Origin: Pseudomonas sp. TTU2014-080ASC
Lineage (GTDB): Bacteria; Pseudomonadota; Gammaproteobacteria; Pseudomonadales; Pseudomonadaceae
Direction: 5' to 3'
NCBI RefSeq assembly: GCF_001446935.1
Contig: NZ_LKKK01000014.1
Span: 1-64,000, forward strand
Length of the DNA: 64,000 nt
Shown: in pieces, positions 55,541-64,000 of the stretch
Numbering within the stretch: position 1 is the stretch's first letter
Layout of the letters: the number at the start of each line of letters is the position of its first letter
Program-made: the position numbers and the translations under genes
Notes under the pieces: model-generated
What the model was told of the DNA's origin: nothing
What the model saw: the letters and a program-made list of their open reading frames with translations, nothing else
Database searches by the model: none

Positions 55541-56146
55541 ATGAATTTGCCTGAGATAAATGATTTTTTAGGTTGCCCAACACCTGATGGTTGGGTAGCA
55601 GCAGCCTTGGCCGATCAAGAAACGCTGCTGATCGATCATAAAAACTGCGAGTTTAAAGCGGCCAGTACGGCATTGAGCCTGATGGCCAAGTACAGCACCT
55701 ATGTTGACCTGCTCAATGCTATGTCGCGCCTAGCGCGGGAAGAGTTGGTCCATCACGAGCAGGTGTTGCGCATCATGAAGCGCCGCAAGATTCCGCTGAG
55801 ACCGGTTTCTGCTGCCCGTTACGCTTCCGGGCTGCGCAAGCATGTGCGGACTCACGAACCGTATAAGCTGGTGGACACATTGGTGGTTGGCGCATTTATT
55901 GAGGCGCGCAGCTGTGAGCGCTTTGAAGCTTTGGTGCCGCATCTCGACGAAGAACTGGCCAAGTTCTATGCGGGATTATTGAAGAGCGAGGCCCGGCACT
56001 TTCAGGGATATTTGAAATTGGCCTATCAGTATGGAGATGAGCGTGATGTTGATCAGGCTGTCATCCGTATCAGGGATGCTGAGCGTGAGCTGGTCGAGTC
56101 ACCTGACAGCGAATTCCGCTTTCACAGCGGTGTTCCCGCGTTTTAA
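55541..56146 (+). CDS. miaE: tRNA 2-methylthio-N6-isopentenyl adenosine hydroxylase
   Basis: 201 residues. Diiron ferritin-like fold; iron ligands appear as EELVHHEQV, EARSCERF and KSEARHFQGY. It hydroxylates ms2i6A37 to ms2io6A37 in tRNAs reading UNN codons, using O2. Start ATG at 55541 (MNLPEINDFLGCPTPDGW) is the family start. Convergent with lpxH. Confidence 0.93.
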   Translation: MNLPEINDFLGCPTPDGWVAAALADQETLLIDHKNCEFKAASTALSLMAKYSTYVDLLNAMSRLAREELVHHEQVLRIMKRRKIPLRPVSAARYASGLRKHVRTHEPYKLVDTLVVGAFIEARSCERFEALVPHLDEELAKFYAGLLKSEARHFQGYLKLAYQYGDERDVDQAVIRIRDAERELVESPDSEFRFHSGVPAF

Positions 56147-56167
56147 ACCGATAGAAGAGCTGGGGCG

Positions 56168-56899
56168 TCAGGCCTCGGCTTCTAAAGCAAATGACGACTG
56201 ATGGTATCCGTCAGCGTCAACCTGCAAGACCCAGCCATGTTTATCCCAGTCGCCTAGTACGATTCGCTGCGCGGGTTGGCCAGCAATCTGCAGCGCATGG
56301 GTCGCTGGCCGGTGAGTGTGTCCATGAATAAGTGTTTGCACGCCGTATTGGGTCATGATTCGGCTGACCTCGCTCGCTGTGACATCAACGATTTCGCTGG
56401 CTTTCATACGGGTTTGCAGCTTGCTTTCATTACGCAGCTTGCGAGCTAGCTTCTGTCGTGTGCTGAGCGGCAGATTGCGCAGGATGAACAGGGAAAGCGG
56501 ATTGCGCAGCCAGCGGCGCATTTTCATGTAGGCGATATCTTGCGTACACAGACTATCGCCGTGCATGAGCAATACCTTTTCGCCATTGAAGTCGACTAGG
56601 GCCGGGTCGCGGAGTAGTGTGCAGCTTGCTAGTCGGCAGAATTGCTTGCCAATTAAGAAGTCTCGGTTGCCATGCATCAGGAATACCTGAGTGCCGTGTT
56701 CACTCAGTTGGCGTAGCGCCTGGGCAATCTTCTGATGAAAAGCAGTGATGGCGTCATCACCAATCCAGACTTCAAAAAAGTCCCCAAGGATATAAAGCGC
56801 CTGAGCCTGCCTTGCCTGTGTCTCGAGAAAATGGAGAAACGCCCGGGTGATATCCGGGCGCTCTTGTTCGAGATGCAGATCTGAGATCAGCAATATCAC
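56168..56899 (-). CDS. lpxH: UDP-2,3-diacylglucosamine hydrolase
   Basis: 243 residues from a GTG. Calcineurin-like metallophosphoesterase motifs: [32 protein letters not shown] and HGHTHRP. It cleaves UDP-2,3-diacylglucosamine to lipid X in lipid A synthesis at the inner membrane surface. The GTG overlaps the TGA of ppiB (GTGA), so lpxH is translated by coupling to ppiB. Confidence 0.95.
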   Translation of the reverse strand: MILLISDLHLEQERPDITRAFLHFLETQARQAQALYILGDFFEVWIGDDAITAFHQKIAQALRQLSEHGTQVFLMHGNRDFLIGKQFCRLASCTLLRDPALVDFNGEKVLLMHGDSLCTQDIAYMKMRRWLRNPLSLFILRNLPLSTRQKLARKLRNESKLQTRMKASEIVDVTASEVSRIMTQYGVQTLIHGHTHRPATHALQIAGQPAQRIVLGDWDKHGWVLQVDADGYHQSSFALEAEA

Positions 56900-57390
56900 T
56901 CAACGATCTCGGCACGTTCGATGATGACGTCGTCGACCGGTACGTCCTGGTGGCCGGATTTGCTGGTGGTCGCAACGCCCTTAATGGCATTCACAACGTC
57001 CATGCCTTCAACCACTTCACCGAAAACTGCATAGCCCCACCCCTGGACGGTCGGAGAGCTGTGATTGAGGAAGTTGTTATCAGCTACGTTGATAAAGAAC
57101 TGGGCAGAGGCCGAGTGCGGCTCCATAGTGCGGGCCATTGCCACTGTACCGATCTTGTTGGAAAGGCCGTTATTGGCTTCATTCTTAATCGGCGCGCGGG
57201 TCGGCTTCTGTTTCATGCCAGGCTCAAAACCGCCACCTTGAATCATGAAATTGCTGATTACCCGGTGGAAAACGGTGTTGTCGTAGTGACCCTCCTGAAC
57301 ATACTGCTTGAAGTTGGCAGCGGTTTCAGGAGCCTTGTCTTCGAACAGGTTGATGGTGATTACGCCGTGATTGGTGTGCAGCTTGATCAT
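56896..57390 (-). CDS. ppiB: Peptidyl-prolyl cis-trans isomerase B (cyclophilin)
   Basis: 164 residues. Cyclophilin core [14 protein letters not shown] with the catalytic Arg, [20 protein letters not shown], and [16 protein letters not shown]. No signal peptide, so it is cytoplasmic. The start at 57390 ([18 protein letters not shown]) is the family start; the frame stays open upstream only because it mirrors glnS. Divergent from glnS and leading lpxH, an order I recall from P. aeruginosa. Confidence 0.95.
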   Translation of the reverse strand: MIKLHTNHGVITINLFEDKAPETAANFKQYVQEGHYDNTVFHRVISNFMIQGGGFEPGMKQKPTRAPIKNEANNGLSNKIGTVAMARTMEPHSASAQFFINVADNNFLNHSSPTVQGWGYAVFGEVVEGMDVVNAIKGVATTSKSGHQDVPVDDVIIERAEIVE

Positions 57391-57561
57391 GTAATAGTCG
57401 CTCTTTCGGTAAAACCGGAAGCCGTCCAGCCTGTATTTAGTGACAACTAAAGGGCTGGAGACAGTCTGGGGCCTGTCAGGGGATTGACAGCTTCGGCTAT
57501 GATAAGCGCTTTGTATTAGTCGGCCTACCCTGAGCCGCGCACCCGAATGATCAAGGACACC

Positions 57562-59226
57562 ATGAGCAAGCCAGAAACTGTCGCCGCAGCTAACTTTCTT
57601 CGCCCCATCGTTCAGGCTGATCTGGATGCGGGTAAACACGCGAAGATCATCACCCGTTTCCCGCCGGAGCCTAACGGATATCTGCATATCGGCCATGCCA
57701 AGTCGATTTGCCTGAACTTCGGCCTGGCCAAAGAGTTCGGTGGTCAGTGCAACTTGCGCTTCGATGACACCAACCCGGCCAAGGAAGATCAGGAATACAT
57801 CGATGCCATTAAGGAAGACGTGAAGTGGCTGGGCTTTGAATGGGCTGGTGAAGAGCGTTATGCCTCCAACTACTTTGATCAACTTCACGATTGGGCAATC
57901 GAACTGATCAAAGCTGGTAAGGCGTACGTGTGCGACTTGTCCCCGGAAGAAGCTCGCGAATATCGCGGTAGCCTGACAGAACCTGGCAAAAACAGCCCGT
58001 TCCGCGACCGTAGCGTCGAAGAGAACCTTGACCTGTTCGCCCGCATGAAAGCCGGTGAATTCCCGGATGGCGCCCGCGCCCTGCGAGCCAAGATTGATAT
58101 GGCCTCGCCGAACATGAACCTGCGTGATCCCATCCTGTATCGGATTCGTCATGCCCATCACCACCAGACTGGTGACAAATGGTGCATCTACCCAAGCTAT
58201 GACTTCACCCATGGCCAGTCGGACGCCATCGAAGGCATCACCCACTCGATCTGCACCCTTGAGTTTGAAGATCACCGCCCTCTGTACGAGTGGTTCCTGG
58301 AGCAGCTGCCGGTTCCGGCACAGCCGCGTCAGTATGAATTTGCCCGTCTGAACTTGAACTACACCATCACCAGCAAGCGCAAGCTCAAGCAGCTGGTTGA
58401 TGAGCAGCACGTCACTGGTTGGGACGACCCGCGTATGTCGACGCTTTCGGGTTTCCGCCGCCGTGGTTATACACCGGCTTCGATTCGCAATTTCTGCGAC
58501 ATGATCGGTGTGAACCGGGCTGGCGGCGTGGTCGATATCGGCATGCTTGAGTTCGCTATCCGTGAAGACCTGGATGCCAACGCCAGCCGTGCCATGTGCG
58601 TGCTTAAGCCCCTCAAAGTAGTGATCACCAACTACCCTGAAGGCCAGGTTGAACAGTTGGAGCTGCCGCGCCATCCGAAACAGGATATGGGTGTGCGTGT
58701 ACTGCCGTTTAGCCGTGAAATCTTCATTGACGCCAGCGACTTTGAAGAAGTACCACCAGCAGGCTTCAAGCGCCTGATTCCGGGCGGTGAAGTGCGCCTG
58801 CGTGGCAGCTATGTGATTCGTGCCGACGAGGCCATTAAGGATGCCGACGGCAATATCGTTGAGCTGCGCTGCTCTTATGATGAAAACACGCTGGGTAAGA
58901 ACCCTGAAGGTCGCAAGGTCAAGGGCGTGATTCACTGGGTACCGGCAGCAGAAAGCGTTGAGTGCGAAGTGCGCCTGTACGATCGCCTGTTCCGTTCTGC
59001 AAACCCAGAGAAGGCCGAAGAGGGCGGCAGCTACCTCGACAATATCAACCCGGACTCGCTGGTTGTACTCAAAGGCTGTCGTGCCGAGCCATCCCTGGCT
59101 ACAGCGAGCGTTGATGATCGCTTCCAGTTTGAGCGCGAAGGCTACTTCTGCCTAGACAGCCAGGACAGCGCGCCAGGCAACTTGGTCTTCAACCGCACCG
59201 TCACCCTGCGTGACTCCTGGGCTTAA
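57562..59226 (+). CDS. glnS: Glutaminyl-tRNA synthetase
   Basis: 554 residues. Class I signatures [17 protein letters not shown] (HIGH) and [10 protein letters not shown] (KMSKS-like), catalytic-domain segment [20 protein letters not shown], and the C-terminal beta-barrel anticodon domain (about 340-550). The start at 57562 has AGGA five bases upstream and gives [17 protein letters not shown], the family N-terminus; an ATG at 57547 would lengthen it by five residues. Confidence 0.97.
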   Translation: MSKPETVAAANFLRPIVQADLDAGKHAKIITRFPPEPNGYLHIGHAKSICLNFGLAKEFGGQCNLRFDDTNPAKEDQEYIDAIKEDVKWLGFEWAGEERYASNYFDQLHDWAIELIKAGKAYVCDLSPEEAREYRGSLTEPGKNSPFRDRSVEENLDLFARMKAGEFPDGARALRAKIDMASPNMNLRDPILYRIRHAHHHQTGDKWCIYPSYDFTHGQSDAIEGITHSICTLEFEDHRPLYEWFLEQLPVPAQPRQYEFARLNLNYTITSKRKLKQLVDEQHVTGWDDPRMSTLSGFRRRGYTPASIRNFCDMIGVNRAGGVVDIGMLEFAIREDLDANASRAMCVLKPLKVVITNYPEGQVEQLELPRHPKQDMGVRVLPFSREIFIDASDFEEVPPAGFKRLIPGGEVRLRGSYVIRADEAIKDADGNIVELRCSYDENTLGKNPEGRKVKGVIHWVPAAESVECEVRLYDRLFRSANPEKAEEGGSYLDNINPDSLVVLKGCRAEPSLATASVDDRFQFEREGYFCLDSQDSAPGNLVFNRTVTLRDSWA

Positions 59227-59289
59227 GTCCGGGTGATTTGATATGAACCAGGCCGCACTCGCGGCCTGCGGCTTGCTCAAGGAATTTCG

Positions 59290-60672
59290 ATGCTCTCCAT
59301 CTACAACACGCTGACCAAAAGCAAAGACGAATTCAAACCGTTAGTGGGTAACCAAGTACGCATGTATGTGTGCGGAATGACGGTTTACGACTTCTGTCAC
59401 ATTGGTCATGCGCGGGTAATGGTCGCTTTTGACGTCGTCACTCGCTGGTTGCGCCATCGCGGCTACGACGTGACTTACGTCCGCAATATCACCGACATCG
59501 ACGACAAGATCATCAAGCGCGCCAATGAAAACGGTGAACCCTTTGAGGCTCTGGTCGCCCGCATGATCGCCGCCATGCATGAAGACGAAGCGCGCCTCAA
59601 TGTGCTGCGTCCAGATCAGGAGCCGCGGGCGACTGATCACATCGCGGGCATGCACGAAATGATTCAGACCCTGATCGACAAAGGCTATGCCTATGCTCCT
59701 GGCAACGGTGATGTCTACTACCGCGTCGGCAAATTCGTCGGTTACGGCAAACTATCGCGCCGCAAAATTGATGAGCTGAAGATCGGAGCTCGTATTGAGG
59801 TCGATGAGATCAAAGAAGATCCGCTCGATTTTGTCTTGTGGAAATCCGCTAAGCCGGGCGAACCGAGCTGGCAGTCACCATGGGGAGCAGGTCGCCCGGG
59901 ATGGCACATTGAGTGTTCGGTGATGTCCACTTGTTGCTTAGGTGAAACCTTCGATATTCACGGTGGCGGGCCGGACTTGGTGTTCCCGCACCATGAAAAT
60001 GAAATCGCCCAGAGTGAGGCGGCCACCGGCAAGCTTTACGCTAATGCGTGGATGCATGCGGGGGCAGTACGCGTGGATGGCGAGAAGATGTCCAAATCAC
60101 TGGGTAACTTTTTCACCATTCGTGAGGTGTTGGAAAAGTACCACCCGGAAGTGGTTCGCTATCTGCTGGTGTCCAGCCATTACCGCAGCCCGATCAACTA
60201 CTCAGAAGACAGCCTGCGCGAAGCCAAAAGCGCCCTTGAGCGGTTTTATAACGCGCTTAAAGGGTTGCCTGCTGCTGAGGCTGCTGGCGGTGAAGACTAT
60301 GTTGAGCGTTTTGCAGCTGCGATGGATGATGATTTCAACTCGCCTGAGGCCTGTGCTGTTCTGTTTGAACTTGCGCGGGAAATCAATCGCCTCCGCGATT
60401 CTGACGTACAGGCTGCGGCCGGATTAGCCGCTCGCCTTAAGATGTTGGCCTGTGTACTGGGGGTTCTGCAGCTGGAGCCTGAGGCGTTTTTACAAGCTGG
60501 GGCCGAAGGCAAGGTTGATTCGGCAGAGGTCGAAGCCCTGATTGCGGCTCGCCTGCAGGCGCGGGCTGAGAAAAACTGGGCTGAGTCTGACCGTATCCGT
60601 GATCAATTGACGTCGATGGGGGTGGTGCTCGAAGACAGCAAAGGCGGGACCACCTGGCGACTGGCAGAATAA
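59290..60672 (+). CDS. cysS: Cysteinyl-tRNA synthetase
   Basis: 460 residues. Class I motifs [10 protein letters not shown] and [10 protein letters not shown]; zinc-site residues in [22 protein letters not shown] and [10 protein letters not shown]. Monomeric, charges tRNA-Cys. 63 bp after glnS and probably co-transcribed with it. A ribosome site AAGGAATTTCG precedes the ATG. Confidence 0.97.
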   Translation: MLSIYNTLTKSKDEFKPLVGNQVRMYVCGMTVYDFCHIGHARVMVAFDVVTRWLRHRGYDVTYVRNITDIDDKIIKRANENGEPFEALVARMIAAMHEDEARLNVLRPDQEPRATDHIAGMHEMIQTLIDKGYAYAPGNGDVYYRVGKFVGYGKLSRRKIDELKIGARIEVDEIKEDPLDFVLWKSAKPGEPSWQSPWGAGRPGWHIECSVMSTCCLGETFDIHGGGPDLVFPHHENEIAQSEAATGKLYANAWMHAGAVRVDGEKMSKSLGNFFTIREVLEKYHPEVVRYLLVSSHYRSPINYSEDSLREAKSALERFYNALKGLPAAEAAGGEDYVERFAAAMDDDFNSPEACAVLFELAREINRLRDSDVQAAAGLAARLKMLACVLGVLQLEPEAFLQAGAEGKVDSAEVEALIAARLQARAEKNWAESDRIRDQLTSMGVVLEDSKGGTTWRLAE

Positions 60673-60710
60673 ATCAGCCAAATTACGCGCAGTTTTCCAA
60701 GTCTGTGGCT

Positions 60711-60792
60711 ATGACACATTTCGCGTTTCGTGTGCGATCTGTGTCATCCTTTTGGGGTGAATGTGCCGAGCGAGCAAAGCTCTCGGCACATT
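60711..60792. repeat. Two inverted repeats upstream of the PPC lipoprotein gene
   Basis: ATGACACA (60711-60718) and TGTGTCAT (60740-60747) form a perfect inverted pair with a 21-bp spacer. AATGTGCCGAG (60760-60770) and CTCGGCACATT (60782-60792) form a perfect 11-bp pair with an 11-nt loop. Neither is followed by T's, so neither is a plain terminator of cysS. They lie 34-115 bp before the next start codon and look like operator and leader structure. Confidence 0.5.
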
Positions 60793-60825
60793 GCCATTAC
60801 CCACCACACACATCAAGGACGGTAT

Positions 60826-62163
60826 ATGCGAAAGACGTTTGCCTCAGTTCCGCGTTTTTTTCTTCTCTCCGGATTGGCAGTCGCCATAACTGGCTGCGCA
60901 GGCAATGGGCTGCGCTCAACAGTTAGTGTCAGTGAGCCTATTTCTCTCAATGGCGAGCTGACCACTCAAAGCAACGTCAATATCAACGATGGCTCTCGAT
61001 ATGAGCGTTACGGCCTGAGTGTAAATGCAGGTGGTGCTATTCGCGTTCAGCAGTCCGAAGCACTCGCCACACGACTGACACTGCTCGATGCAGAGGGGCG
61101 GCTTGTTGCAGGGCCGGGCCTTGATAGCCTGACATTCGTCGCGCCCAGCGCAGGCACCTATACCTTGGGGGTCAGTGGTAGTGGGGCTACCGACTATGGT
61201 CCATTCACACTCTCGTTGAGCCCTATTGAATCACGCAACGCCGGAAGTCTGGCTGCAGGCGACAGCTTCGCCGGCCAGTTGCTTGACTCGGGCAATAGCT
61301 ACCAGTTAACAGTCAAAGAGCCTGCTATCTATACCGTGACAATGGTGTCCGATGCGTTTGATACGCATCTGGCACTGCAGGGCGGTGGGATAAACGCTGA
61401 GAATGATGATAGCGGCGAGGGCACAAACTCCAAACTGAGCTTGTATTTGCAACCAGGGACCTATCAAGTGCGCGCAAAAGGCTTGGAGGATGGTTCGAAG
61501 GGGGCTTACACGCTTGACGTAAATCGCCGTAACCTGCCTGAAGGTATCAAACTTACCAACAGCGGAACGCTGCACGCAGGGCAGAACATAACAGGCCTCG
61601 TCAGTATGGCTCCAGTCACCTACAGTCTTGAGCTCAAACAAGCATCACGTGTGCAATTGGAAATGCGCTCAGATGAGATCGACTCACTGCTCGTGCTCAG
61701 CGGCAATGGTCAAGAGTTCACAGATGATGACAGCGGCGGCGGCTCTGATGCCAAGCTAAGTGCGCTGTTGTTACCGGGGCGGTATCAGGTTGAGGCTAAA
61801 AGCATCAACGATCAGCCTGGTATTTTTCATCTGAGCTACCGCCAGATGCCAGCCTCCGAAAGTCGGCTCACGGCAGTGCGTCCAGGCCAATATGCCCAGG
61901 GAACGCACTCACAGAACCGTGCAGGGCAAGCGTCTATAGTTATCCCGGCATCCGGTAATTACGTGATTGACCTATCATCAGCAAGCTTCGATGCGATGCT
62001 TGAGCTCAGGGGGCAGGGGGTAGAATTGCAGGATGACGACAGCGGTGGTGGCACTAACGCCCGTATTAGCCATTATCTTGAGGCCGGAGAATATCGCGCC
62101 ACAGTGTCGGCTGTGGACGGAGGCGCAGGCAGGTTCACGCTTTCAGTTCAGGCAGCAGACTGA
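60826..62163 (+). CDS. Lipoprotein with repeated PPC-like beta modules
   Basis: 445 residues; AAGGA precedes the ATG at 60826. The signal ends with the lipobox AITGC. The mature protein has a series of about 100-residue beta modules. Three share a motif: ENDDSGEGTNSKLSLYLQPG, DDDSGGGSDAKLSALLLPG and DDDSGGGTNARISHYLEAG, each followed by a YxV strand. This is the pattern of bacterial pre-peptidase C-terminal (PPC) domains, whose acidic loops often bind calcium. No catalytic domain is present. A cell-surface or periplasmic binding role is inferred. Confidence 0.78.
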   Translation: MRKTFASVPRFFLLSGLAVAITGCAGNGLRSTVSVSEPISLNGELTTQSNVNINDGSRYERYGLSVNAGGAIRVQQSEALATRLTLLDAEGRLVAGPGLDSLTFVAPSAGTYTLGVSGSGATDYGPFTLSLSPIESRNAGSLAAGDSFAGQLLDSGNSYQLTVKEPAIYTVTMVSDAFDTHLALQGGGINAENDDSGEGTNSKLSLYLQPGTYQVRAKGLEDGSKGAYTLDVNRRNLPEGIKLTNSGTLHAGQNITGLVSMAPVTYSLELKQASRVQLEMRSDEIDSLLVLSGNGQEFTDDDSGGGSDAKLSALLLPGRYQVEAKSINDQPGIFHLSYRQMPASESRLTAVRPGQYAQGTHSQNRAGQASIVIPASGNYVIDLSSASFDAMLELRGQGVELQDDDSGGGTNARISHYLEAGEYRATVSAVDGGAGRFTLSVQAAD

Positions 62164-62172
62164 TCACTACCC

Positions 62173-62206
62173 AAAGCCCTCCCGGCCAAAGCCAGGAGGG
62201 CTTTTT
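62173..62206 (+). terminator. Terminator of the PPC lipoprotein gene
   Basis: A 10-bp stem AAAGCCCTCC/GGAGGGCTTT with an inner GGC/GCC pair and T5 on the plus strand, 10 bases after the stop codon; folD ends two bases beyond it from the other side. Confidence 0.8.
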
Positions 62207-62207
62207 A

Positions 62208-63062
62208 TCATTTGTGTAGGTGTTCAGCAGCGTGCAGCGTGTTTTCTAGCAGGCCCGCACGGGTCATAGGGCCAACGCCACCTGGAACCGGAGTAATCCA
62301 GCCAGCGCGAGGCAGGGCGGTGTCGTAGGTGACATCACCAACTAACTTGCCATCTTCCTGTCGGTTGATACCAACGTCGATGACGATCGCGCCAGGCTTG
62401 ATCCATTCGCCTTTAACCAAACCGGGTTTACCAGCCGCCACAACTACAATGTCTGCTTGACCGACATGCCCTGCCAGGTCTTTTGTGAAGCGGTGTGTGA
62501 CGGTGACAGTACAGCCCGCCAGCAGCAGTTCAAGTGCCATTGGCCGGCCGACAATGTTGGACGCTCCCACAACAACAGCGTGCATGCCGTATAGATCAGC
62601 ACCGGTGCTCTCAAGGAGCGTCATGATGCCTTTAGGAGTGCAAGGACGCAGCAGCGGCATGCGCTGGGCGAGACGGCCGATGTTATATGGATGGAAACCG
62701 TCTACGTCTTTATCAGGGCGAATACGTTCTAGCAGCGGAGATGAGTCGAGATGCTCCGGCAGCGGCAGCTGAACCAGAATGCCGTCAATCTGCGGGTCGT
62801 CATTCAAACGATCAATCAGCGACAGCAGCTCTTCTTGAGTCGTGCTGGCCGGCAGATCGTAGGCCTGCGACAGAAAGCCTACTTCTTCGCAATCTTTACG
62901 CTTATGCGAGACGTAAACTTGGGACGCAGGGTCGCTACCAACAAGAATTACTGCTAACCCCGGTGCTCGCAGGCCTTGCTGGCGTCGCTCGGCAACACGT
63001 TGGGCAATCTGCTGACGCAGGTTGGCGGCAATTGCTTTGCCATCGATCAGTTGGGCGGTCAT
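62208..63062 (-). CDS. folD: Bifunctional methylenetetrahydrofolate dehydrogenase/cyclohydrolase
   Basis: 284 residues. [14 protein letters not shown] holds the catalytic Lys region, [14 protein letters not shown] is the family signature, and [15 protein letters not shown] with [16 protein letters not shown] complete the NADP and folate sites. It interconverts 5,10-methylene-, methenyl- and 10-formyl-tetrahydrofolate. Divergent from the tRNA cluster. Confidence 0.96.
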   Translation of the reverse strand: MTAQLIDGKAIAANLRQQIAQRVAERRQQGLRAPGLAVILVGSDPASQVYVSHKRKDCEEVGFLSQAYDLPASTTQEELLSLIDRLNDDPQIDGILVQLPLPEHLDSSPLLERIRPDKDVDGFHPYNIGRLAQRMPLLRPCTPKGIMTLLESTGADLYGMHAVVVGASNIVGRPMALELLLAGCTVTVTHRFTKDLAGHVGQADIVVVAAGKPGLVKGEWIKPGAIVIDVGINRQEDGKLVGDVTYDTALPRAGWITPVPGGVGPMTRAGLLENTLHAAEHLHK

Positions 63063-63193
63063 TGCGCTTGATTAACCATTACTTGAATGAACAAAGGGTG
63101 CGTATTCTCGCATGACCAGCCTTTGGGGCAAAGGCAGAGGCGAGGGTTTTCACGTAACTCCTTTAAATAACTGAATTTTTTTGAATTTTTTTG

Positions 63194-63222
63194 TTGACGA
63201 CCTATAGAGACCTCTATAACAT
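63194..63222 (+). promoter_or_regulatory. Promoter of the tRNA-Arg/His/Leu cluster
   Basis: -35 TTGACG (63194-63199) and -10 TAACAT (63217-63222) with a 17-bp spacer, or TATAAC (63215-63220) with 15; a GC-rich stretch TCGTCCCGC follows. The long A/T run before the -35 is consistent with an UP element. Confidence 0.65.
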
Positions 63223-63328
63223 TCGTCCCGCTTGTCGAGCACAGCCAGTCGCTGGGTAAGACGGCAAAGGTAGAAGCTGAAGAGTTTTTTCCCGAGCCGA
63301 AAGCTTTGATCTGCCAAGCAGATGTAAG

Positions 63329-63404
63329 CGCCCGTAGCTCAGCTGGATAGAGCATCCGCCTTCTAAGCGGATGGTCGCAGGTTCGAGTCCTGCCGGGTGC
63401 GCCA
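63329..63404 (+). tRNA. tRNA-Arg (TCT)
   Basis: 76 nt. Acceptor GCGCCCG/CGGGTGC, D-arm TAGCTCAGCTGG, anticodon stem ATCCGCC-type with loop CTTCTAA (anticodon TCT), T-arm GGTTCGAGTCC, encoded CCA. Confidence 0.95.
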
Positions 63405-63436
63405 TTTGGTGATCTTGGCTCAAGCAATGCAATATG

Positions 63437-63512
63437 GTGGGCGTAGCTCAGTTGGTAGAGCACAGGATTGTGACTCCTGTTGTCGTGGGTTCGATCCCCA
63501 TCGTCCACCCCA
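63437..63512 (+). tRNA. tRNA-His (GTG)
   Basis: 76 nt. Acceptor GTGGGCG/CGTCCAC, anticodon stem AGGA/TCCT with loop TTGTGAC (anticodon GTG), T-arm GGTTCGATCCC, discriminator C and encoded CCA. The preceding G at 63436 provides the His-specific G-1 opposite the C. Confidence 0.95.
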
Positions 63513-63524
63513 TATTCAAGAAAT

Positions 63525-63548
63525 CGCCAGGTTAAACCCTGGCGTTTT
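63525..63548 (+). terminator. Hairpin with T-tract between tRNA-His and tRNA-Leu
   Basis: CGCCAGG-TTAAAC-CCTGGCG followed by TTTT. It may end part of the transcript after tRNA-His or be a processing signal. Confidence 0.5.
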
Positions 63549-63565
63549 CGTATAAAGCGATACAT

Positions 63566-63650
63566 GCGGACCTGGTGAAATTGGTAGACACACTGGATTT
63601 AGGTTCCAGCGCCGCGAGGCGTGAGAGTTCGAGTCTCTCGGTCCGCACCA
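63566..63650 (+). tRNA. tRNA-Leu (TAG)
   Basis: 85 nt with a long variable arm. Acceptor GCGGACC/GGTCCGC, loop TTTAGGT (anticodon TAG), T-arm AGTTCGAGTCT, encoded CCA. Confidence 0.95.
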
Positions 63651-63685
63651 TTTGATTCTCTGGTACTCCCAGTACTCAAATACAT

Positions 63686-63713
63686 AAAGCCCTGACTTGT
63701 TCAGGGCTTTTTT
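63686..63713 (+). terminator. Terminator of the tRNA cluster
   Basis: A perfect 10-bp stem AAAGCCCTGA/TCAGGGCTTT with a 5-nt loop and six T's. Confidence 0.88.
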
Positions 63714-63741
63714 GTTTCTGCAATTCAATCTTTTCGTATAT

Positions 63742-63796
63742 CTCCCGCGCGGAAGAAGCCTGACGGCTTCTTTCTACTCAGCAATTAGCGCGGGAG
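63742..63796. repeat. Nested inverted repeats before the last gene
   Basis: Outer arms CTCCCGCGC (63742-63750) and GCGCGGGAG (63788-63796) enclose inner arms AAGAAGCC (63753-63760) and GGCTTCTT (63765-63772) with a TGAC loop. The inner stem followed by TTCT resembles a weak terminator; the outer pair would form a larger folded element. The function is unknown. Confidence 0.5.
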
Positions 63797-63947
63797 TAGG
63801 AGGGTAGTACTCTTCCTGTAATCCTCGTACTGTGTGACATAGAAAAGGGTGCTGAAAGGTCGGCTTTGCTCGCGTTATGACTTAAGATGTCCGGTCGCAG
63901 AAAGAACCGTCATGGCCGTAGCCATGAAGGGCTTTCATTCTTTGCAA

Positions 63948-64000
63948 ATGAGTGTGGTGAAGATGAACAAGCCTTTCATTTCGCTGTGTCCGGAGATTAC
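63948..64000 (+). CDS. Start of a probable GNAT-type acetyltransferase (cut by window end)
   Basis: Only about 17 codons are present. The frame reads MSVVKMNKPFISLCPEI from the ATG at 63948; the ATG at 63963 (MNKPFISLCPEI) is equally possible. From memory, pseudomonads carry an acetyltransferase-like gene with this N-terminus just after this tRNA cluster. The call is tentative because nearly the whole protein lies outside the window. Confidence 0.4.
   Translation, partial: MSVVKMNKPFISLCPEI

Noticed and set aside
57391-58935. Upstream extension of the ppiB frame by about 510 residues
   Set aside because: It is the antisense of glnS; the cyclophilin family start is at 57390 and the extension matches nothing.
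61306-61641. Minus-strand open frame opposite the PPC lipoprotein
   Set aside because: No ribosome site, no family resemblance, and it lies fully within a well-supported gene on the other strand.

Overview
The window is a chromosomal segment of a Pseudomonas-like gammaproteobacterium. The basis is protein-level resemblance to Pseudomonas of nearly every housekeeping gene (pyrD, rmf, rlmKL, mnmC, greB, tesA, cysI, thrS-infC-rpmI-rplT-pheST-ihfA, acnB, miaE, lpxH, ppiB, glnS, cysS, folD), plus familiar local gene orders such as tesA beside its ABC pair and folD beside a tRNA-Arg/His/Leu cluster. No rRNA, CRISPR array, intact prophage or intact insertion sequence was seen.

Layout. 1-3.4 kb: the C-terminal end of a giant RTX/LapA-type adhesin with near-identical 471-bp tandem repeats. 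3.5-12.7 kb: small conserved proteins, pyrD, rmf, rlmKL, mnmC, greB and an MFS transporter. 12.8-19.9 kb: a YbbAP-like ABC transporter divergent from tesA, a diguanylate cyclase and an L,D-transpeptidase. 19.9-33 kb: sulfite reductase with its DUF934 partner, a 38-residue membrane protein, a patatin phospholipase, a four-gene PepSY/PepSY/response regulator/sensor kinase operon, an FMN reductase, a chemoreceptor, an Na+/H+ antiporter-like carrier, a C39-like lipoprotein that lacks its catalytic residues, and a polyamine-catabolism oxidoreductase. 33-40.9 kb: tRNA-Val, then the translation operon thrS-infC-rpmI-rplT-pheS-pheT-ihfA-merR-like, then tRNA-Pro(GGG).

41-49.5 kb is an accessory island directly after tRNA-Pro. 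It begins with a tyrosine-integrase remnant and holds a divergent tubulin/FtsZ-like GTPase, a short-chain dehydrogenase, a small lipoprotein, a MoxR-type AAA+ ATPase, and a protein that fuses an isoaspartyl-methyltransferase-like domain to a complete GspE/PilB-type secretion ATPase. It ends in about 0.7 kb of AT-rich DNA with no gene. The last two genes overlap by 4 nt. Tubulin-like GTPase, AAA+ and methyltransferase-GspE ATPase together, with no pilin, secretin or platform gene nearby, is the best candidate here for an undescribed system.

49.5-64 kb returns to core genes: an AlaC-like aminotransferase, acnB, a DUF1289 protein, a tandem universal stress protein, miaE, lpxH/ppiB, glnS, cysS, a lipoprotein with repeated PPC-like modules, folD, a tRNA-Arg/His/Leu cluster and the start of a probable acetyltransferase. 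Several intergenic regions carry inverted repeats not explained by terminators, most notably the nested, mutually exclusive pairings upstream of acnB.
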